Assembly: GCA_000690595.2 (NCBI GenBank)
Contig: JHUT02000008.1
Location: 114,247-178,246, forward strand
DNA from: Natrinema mahii
Lineage (GTDB): Archaea; Halobacteriota; Halobacteria; Halobacteriales; Natrialbaceae
Length of the DNA: 64,000 nucleotides
Reading direction: 5' to 3'
Numbering within the stretch: the first letter of the stretch is position 1; each line of letters opens with the position of its first letter. Both the position numbers and the translations under genes were made by a program. A model generated the notes under the pieces. The model worked only from the letters and a program-made list of their open reading frames with translations. It was not told the DNA's origin and searched no databases. Below are positions 60,210-64,000 of this stretch, piece by piece.

Positions 60210-60740
60210 TCATGGACGCGGCATCGCGTCTGGGCCGTACTCCAGATCCCACTCGTCGAAGTGCGCCTGGAACTCCTCGCGCTTGTGTTCGATCTCCTCG
60301 TCAGTGAACCCCTCTTCTGCTTTCGTCAGTTCCTCATCGTAAGTGAGTTCAACGGTCGCATAGACATCATCGCTCTCAGTGATCCAGTCCGGTAGACAGT
60401 CGCTTTCGACGGTGAAATAGAGTTCGTATCCCTCGGCTCCCATACACCCTACGTTGTATGCTTCGTCAGCTATATTTTCGAACGTCGTCTCGAATTCGGC
60501 CACCGACCGGGTCTGGCCGACGTTGATATTCTTACCGGTTGGGGAACGGGAGAACGAGACGTCAAATATCACGTGCGACCATCGATACCGAGCGTCGAAC
60601 GGGAGACATGGGTGCCCACAATTGTTCAAGATGACGTCCGGATGCCGGTCGTCGCCTGGGTCGTACATCCGGCATTTGATCCACGTCTGAATGAACTCGA
60701 ACTCGTCGACGATGAACGGTCTTGCCTCGATGTTGCCCAT
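60210..60740 (-). CDS. Tandem paralogue 1 of an unrecognised family
   Basis: The 176-residue product begins MGNIEARPFIVDEFEFIQTW, with a Cys pair in the middle (NNCGHPCLPFDARYRWSHVI) and an acidic helical tail (ELTKAEEGFTDEEIEHKREE). Strand-rich throughout; no catalytic motif. On the minus strand a CTATTA element about 30 bases before the ATG suggests its own leaderless promoter. Closest relatives are the next two genes, with obvious divergence in the central region. Confidence 0.72.
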   Translation of the reverse strand: MGNIEARPFIVDEFEFIQTWIKCRMYDPGDDRHPDVILNNCGHPCLPFDARYRWSHVIFDVSFSRSPTGKNINVGQTRSVAEFETTFENIADEAYNVGCMGAEGYELYFTVESDCLPDWITESDDVYATVELTYDEELTKAEEGFTDEEIEHKREEFQAHFDEWDLEYGPDAMPRP

Positions 60741-60972
60741 ATCGGGAGATATGACTGTACAGTAATAGAAATGCTGTTCGAGGAGAACACGGAAATTGAG
60801 CGGAAAACGGCCCTATTTGTTTGGTCCGGTAGACTGGACCGTCGTCCTCAGCCCGCGAGGGGAGAGCTAGCTGCGGCGGTAGAGACCGACTGCGCGGGCG
60901 GCCGGAGTACCGGGACGCCATCTGTGCCCTCAACGGACTGGACCGGAGGGGAGGTTGACGATCAGGGACCCG
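60741..60972. repeat. 232-bp spacer repeated at 61510-61741
   Basis: By hand alignment it differs from 61510-61741 at only about three positions, although the genes around it are clearly diverged. It contains the leaderless promoter of the leftward gene and, on the plus strand, the 5' part of a small gene (MLFEENTEIERKTALFVW) truncated in both copies. The third copy is partial (62279-62364). Confidence 0.8.
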
Positions 60973-61509
60973 TCACGGACGCGGCGTCGCGTCCGGGCCA
61001 TACTCCACGTTCCAGTCGTCGAAGAGCGCCCGAAACTCCTCGCGCCTGCGTTCGATCTCCTCGTCGGTGAAGTCCTCTTCCACTTTTGTCAATTCCTCGT
61101 CATAGGTGAGTTCGACGGTCATGTAGCTGGTCACGTCATCGCTCTCGATGATCCAGTTCGGTAGACAGTCACCCTCGATGGTGAATTCGTACTCATACCC
61201 CTCGCCTCCCATACACGTTGCGTTGTATGCTTCCTCAGCTATCTTTCCGACCGTCGTCTCGAATTCGGCCACCGACCGAGTCGGTCCGACGTCAACGCTT
61301 GGCCCGGTCAGAGAACGGGAGAACGAGACGTCAACCGTCACGTGTGCCCATTGATACCGAGCATCGAACGGGAGATACGGGTGCCCGCAAGTGTGCAGGA
61401 TGACATCTGGATGCCGCTCGTCACTCGGGTCGTACATCACACACTCCATCCACGTCTGGACAAACTCAAACCGGTCGACGATGAACGATCTCGCTTCGAT
61501 GTCGCCCAT
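60973..61509 (-). CDS. Tandem paralogue 2 of an unrecognised family
   Basis: The 178-residue product begins MGDIEARSFIVDRFEFVQTW, with the Cys-His motif HTCGHPYLPFDARYQWAHVT and the same acidic tail. It is the middle of three genes spaced 769 bp apart. Upstream it has the near-identical 232-bp spacer. Many substitutions relative to copy 1 are in predicted loops. No family recognised. Confidence 0.72.
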   Translation of the reverse strand: MGDIEARSFIVDRFEFVQTWMECVMYDPSDERHPDVILHTCGHPYLPFDARYQWAHVTVDVSFSRSLTGPSVDVGPTRSVAEFETTVGKIAEEAYNATCMGGEGYEYEFTIEGDCLPNWIIESDDVTSYMTVELTYDEELTKVEEDFTDEEIERRREEFRALFDDWNVEYGPDATPRP

Positions 61510-61741
61510 ATCGGGAGATATGACTGTGCAGTAATAGAAATGCTGTTCGAGGAGAACACGGAAATTGAGCGGAAAACGGCCCTATTTGTTTGGTCCGGTA
61601 GACTGGACCGTCGTCCTCAGCCCGCGAGGGGAGAGCTAGCTGCGGCGGTAGAGACCGACTGCGCGGGCGGCTGGAGTACCGGGACGCCATCTGCGCCCTC
61701 AACGGACTGGACCGGAGGGGAGGTTGACGATCAGGGACCCG

Positions 61742-62278
61742 TCACGGACGCGGCGTCGCGTCCGGGCCATACTCCACGTCCCAGTCATCGAAGAGCGCCC
61801 CGAACTCCTCGCGCTTGCGTTCGATCTCATCGTCACTGAAGTCCTCTTCGGCTTTCGTCAGTTCCTCCTCGTAGGTGAGTTCGACGGTCGCGTAGCCGGT
61901 CACCTCGTCGCTTTCTGCGACCCAGGATGGGAGGCACTCGCTCTCGAGGCTGAGATCATACTCGTACCCCTCCGCGCCCATACACGCTGCAGAATAGTGT
62001 TTGTCGGACTGTCGTTCGAACGTCGTTTCGAACTCTGTCACGGACCGAGCGGGCCCGATGTCGATACCGACGCCAGTCGGTTCACGTGATATCGAGAGGT
62101 CGATGGTCACGTGAGACCACTGGTAGCGGGCGTCGAACGGAAGACACGGGTGCCCGCAAGTGTTCAGAACGACATCTGGATACCGCTCGTCGCCCGGGTC
62201 ATATATTAGACACTTTATCCACGTCTGGACGGACTCGAACCGGTCGATGACGAACGTCTTAGACTCGATGTTGCCCAT
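61742..62278 (-). CDS. Tandem paralogue 3 of an unrecognised family
   Basis: The 178-residue product begins MGNIESKTFVIDRFESVQTW, with NTCGHPCLPFDARYQWSHVT and the same overall plan. This copy lies at the right end, where the spacer homology breaks off after about 86 bases and runs into a damaged small gene. It is probably the ancestral locus of the array (inference from the junction). Confidence 0.72.
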   Translation of the reverse strand: MGNIESKTFVIDRFESVQTWIKCLIYDPGDERYPDVVLNTCGHPCLPFDARYQWSHVTIDLSISREPTGVGIDIGPARSVTEFETTFERQSDKHYSAACMGAEGYEYDLSLESECLPSWVAESDEVTGYATVELTYEEELTKAEEDFSDDEIERKREEFGALFDDWDVEYGPDATPRP

Positions 62279-62308
62279 ATCGGGAGATATGACTGTGCAG
62301 TAATAGAA

Positions 62309-62496
62309 ATGCTGTTCGAGGAGAACACGGAAATTGAGCGGGAACAGCCCTATTTGTTTGGTCCTCGAAGCGGCCCTGGGTACACACCCAGACCGACCAC
62401 TTCCAGAAGTTCGAGGCCGCGCTGCCGGACCTGCTGGCCGGCGAGCCCGAGGTCACCCGGTTCGATGTCGAGTCGGCCGGGGAACTCGAGCTGTAA
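62309..62496 (+). pseudogene. Frameshifted small gene at the right end of the tandem array
   Basis: The start MLFEENTEIER matches the fragment carried in the array spacers. Compared with them, one base is missing just after GAGCGG (about 62336-62346), which puts the body in another frame: ALFVWSSKRPWVHTQTDHFQ, then KFEAALPDLLAGEPEVTRFD and a TAA at 62494-62496. No other start exists in that frame after a TGA at 62335. The intact ancestor would have about 62 residues. Product unknown. Confidence 0.45.
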
Positions 62497-62629
62497 CGGC
62501 TCGCCGCTCGCTCGGGCCCCAATTGCGTCACGACCGCTCACAGGATGGATAGCAGCTGCTCACGGCACGGATCGCCGTCTCAAAATACGGGAGTTCGTTC
62601 GAGCGAGAACCGACCGTCGTCGATCGCGG

Positions 62630-63250
62630 TCAGTCCTCGACGTCGACCGCGGTCGCTTCCTCTTCGGCGACTTCCTCGGGGTGGGCCTCGAGGGTGGTCT
62701 TCTGGATCTCGACGCGTCGCAGCGGGTAGATCGTCTTGGCCTCGCCGTAGATGGCAGAGGAGAGTCGACCCTCGACGACGCTGTCGACGAGTTCTTCGAA
62801 GGAGCGTTCCTCGGCGGCCTCCTCGATCATCTCGACCATCTGCTCGCGGATGGCCTTCTCCTGGCTCGCGTCGGCCTTCTTGGTCGTGAAGGCGACGGGC
62901 TGGATCTGGACGCGGTAGTCGTCCGTCGTGAGGACGGTGACGTAGGCCTCGATCTTGGAGGCGCCGCGTCGGACGAGCGAGCGCAGGTAGTCCCGCGTCA
63001 GCGAGTGTTCGACGAACTCGGTGTAGGCCGAGTCGCTGCCGACGTCCGTGATCTTGAAGGTCAGCTTCGTGTTGTTCTCGCTGGCGTTGTTGTTGAGGTC
63101 GCCAAGCGTCGTTTCGATGGTTCGGTCGTAGACTTTCTCCGGTTCGTCAGCGGGGGTTTCGCCGAGTTCCTGGCGGTCGAACTGCTCGGGTGCCAGGACG
63201 GTGTACCACCGCTTCTCCTGTTTCGCGCGTGAAACTGATCGTTCACTCAT
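62630..63250 (-). CDS. rps3ae: 30S ribosomal protein S3Ae
   Basis: The 206-residue product begins MSERSVSRAKQEKRWYTVLA and contains LAPEQFDRQELGETPADEPE, TLGDLNNNASENNTKLTFKI, SLTRDYLRSLVRRGASKIEA and RVEIQKTTLEAHPEE. The start overlaps the end of pcc1 by eight bases. It is a universal archaeal/eukaryal ribosomal protein. Confidence 0.96.
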   Translation of the reverse strand: MSERSVSRAKQEKRWYTVLAPEQFDRQELGETPADEPEKVYDRTIETTLGDLNNNASENNTKLTFKITDVGSDSAYTEFVEHSLTRDYLRSLVRRGASKIEAYVTVLTTDDYRVQIQPVAFTTKKADASQEKAIREQMVEMIEEAAEERSFEELVDSVVEGRLSSAIYGEAKTIYPLRRVEIQKTTLEAHPEEVAEEEATAVDVED

Positions 63251-63533
63251 TGTGTGTTGTATCGGTGTCGTGGTCGGACACAGGTCCCGTGTCCGTCGGT
63301 CGGTCGTCCTGTTCGGTTCGTGCCGTCGAGGCAACGTCGATCGCGACCGCGAGGTTGACGACGTAGTCGTCGACCGTCGACTGCAGGCCGCTGGTCGTCT
63401 CGCGGTCGATCCGCGTGACGACCGTGCCGTCGTCGACCGTCGTCGCCATCTCGTCGGTGTTGTCCGGCGCGAGTGCCCGTGCGACCAGCGCCGCGTCGTC
63501 GTGGGTCGTCCGGATCGTCGCGCGCCGGCTCAT
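63243..63533 (-). CDS. pcc1: KEOPS complex subunit Pcc1
   Basis: This 96-residue protein has the small alpha/beta fold: ATIRTTHDDAALVARALAPD, VVTRIDRETTSGLQSTVDDY and VVNLAVAIDVAST. It is the dimerisation subunit of KEOPS, needed for the tRNA t6A modification. It overlaps both neighbours (ATGA with the recJ-like gene), in the recJ-pcc1-rps3ae order I recall for haloarchaea. Confidence 0.9.
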   Translation of the reverse strand: MSRRATIRTTHDDAALVARALAPDNTDEMATTVDDGTVVTRIDRETTSGLQSTVDDYVVNLAVAIDVASTARTEQDDRPTDTGPVSDHDTDTTHNE

Positions 63534-64000
63534 AGCAGGTCCCTCACGATCGTGACGATCGCCTCGTCGTCGAGTCCGGGGTCGAAGCGCAGGTAGCCGC
63601 GGCGATGGCCGACGTCGTACGCGACGCCGCCGTCGGCGTCGGTCTCCGCCGTGTCGGTCGCCGGGACCGCGTCCGCGAGGTCCCGCGCGATCGCCTCGAG
63701 CGCCGCGCCGAGGGAGTCGTCCTCGCGGGTCGCGATTGCGGCCTCGTCCTCACCGAGTGCGAGGGCGGCCGGCTCCGGCGACCGGTAGTCGACCGCGAGC
63801 CGCGCGACCGTCTCGACGGGGGCGTCGTCGACGCCGATGACGACCAGCCCGTCGTAGCGGTCGATCGAGGCGTCGGCGAGCGCCGCGTGGGCGCGGCGGC
63901 CGTGATCGCGCCAGCCCTCGAGTGCCCGGTCGCGGATGTCGTGGCCGAGCGCGAGCGCCGTGCCAGTGCCGGGGTCGGTCCGTGCAAGCGCCGTGAGAAC
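63530..64000 (-). CDS. C-terminal part of a RecJ-like DHH nuclease (partial)
   Basis: The frame is open to the right window edge, so 156 C-terminal residues are visible: YDGLVVIGVDDAPVETVARL, VDYRSPEPAALALGEDEAAI and GGVAYDVGHRRGYLRFDPGL. The GG/GH-rich DHHA1-like end and the operon position (before pcc1) point to the archaeal RecJ-type exonuclease family. Catalytic DHH motifs would lie beyond the edge. Confidence 0.7.
   Translation of the reverse strand, partial: VLTALARTDPGTGTALALGHDIRDRALEGWRDHGRRAHAALADASIDRYDGLVVIGVDDAPVETVARLAVDYRSPEPAALALGEDEAAIATREDDSLGAALEAIARDLADAVPATDTAETDADGGVAYDVGHRRGYLRFDPGLDDEAIVTIVRDLL

Noticed and set aside
1..64000. CRISPR array or rRNA genes
   Set aside because: No regularly spaced direct repeats of 24-40 bases and no rRNA-like sequence seen on either strand; the only regular tandem repeats are the tRNA-Gly ends and the 769-bp gene array.

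Overview
The window is GC-rich, with strongly acidic proteins, GTG starts, leaderless-looking promoters and archaeal information-processing genes (FEN-1, PAN, Mre11/Rad50, PolB with an intein, S3Ae, Pcc1, RecJ-like). This indicates a haloarchaeon. The virus type in the left third, and general gene style, suggest a Natrinema/Haloterrigena-like member of the Natrialbales; that genus-level guess is inference.

Positions 1-1386 hold the C-terminal part of a TaqI/Eco57I-class adenine methylase or restriction-modification enzyme. Positions 1531-23830 form an integrated provirus bounded by a 23-bp direct repeat; the right copy covers the 3' end of an intact tRNA-Ala(GGC) gene (23818-23889, minus strand). 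A long leftward operon (12505 down to 2808) carries a virion module of the tailless, membrane-containing SNJ1-like kind (Simuloviridae/sphaerolipovirus lineage): a HerA/FtsK-like packaging ATPase, two adjacent candidate capsid proteins, many small one-membrane-segment proteins, and a candidate spike. An AbrB-like regulator is divergent from it. A rightward operon (20556-23703) carries zinc-ribbon proteins, a TGT/DpdA-like protein that may insert 7-deazaguanine into DNA, and the tyrosine integrase next to the attachment site. In the circular form this operon would read through att into the zinc-finger, SWIM and RHH genes now stranded at 1610-2743.

Between the two operons (12.8-20.4 kb) lies an AT-richer cargo zone: a McrA-like HNH nuclease, a membrane protein plus soluble partner pair, a second tyrosine recombinase, an unrecognised three-gene operon ending in a four-helix membrane protein (16635-19613), and two tandem phiH1-repressor-like winged-helix genes. 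The three-gene operon is the best candidate in the window for an undescribed conflict system.

From 23.8 kb the sequence looks like chromosome: tRNA-Gly(TCC) followed by decaying copies of its own 3' end, a cold-shock protein, a HalOD1 protein, TrmB-like and winged-helix regulators, FEN-1, phosphomevalonate decarboxylase, endonuclease III, an NAD-kinase-like protein, an M28 peptidase, a prenyl synthase, PAN, mre11-rad50, and PolB with a 412-residue intein. An iron-sulfur block follows (sufCBD, a ferritin-like protein and a DtxR-family regulator) with a perfect 16-bp palindrome upstream. After it come a phospholipase D-like surface protein, a large nested palindrome, a HEAT-repeat protein, a CDP-alcohol phosphatidyltransferase and a cupredoxin lipoprotein. 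Next is a tandem triplication with a 769-bp period, whose intergenic spacers are better conserved than its proteins. The window ends in rps3ae, pcc1 and a partial recJ-like gene.
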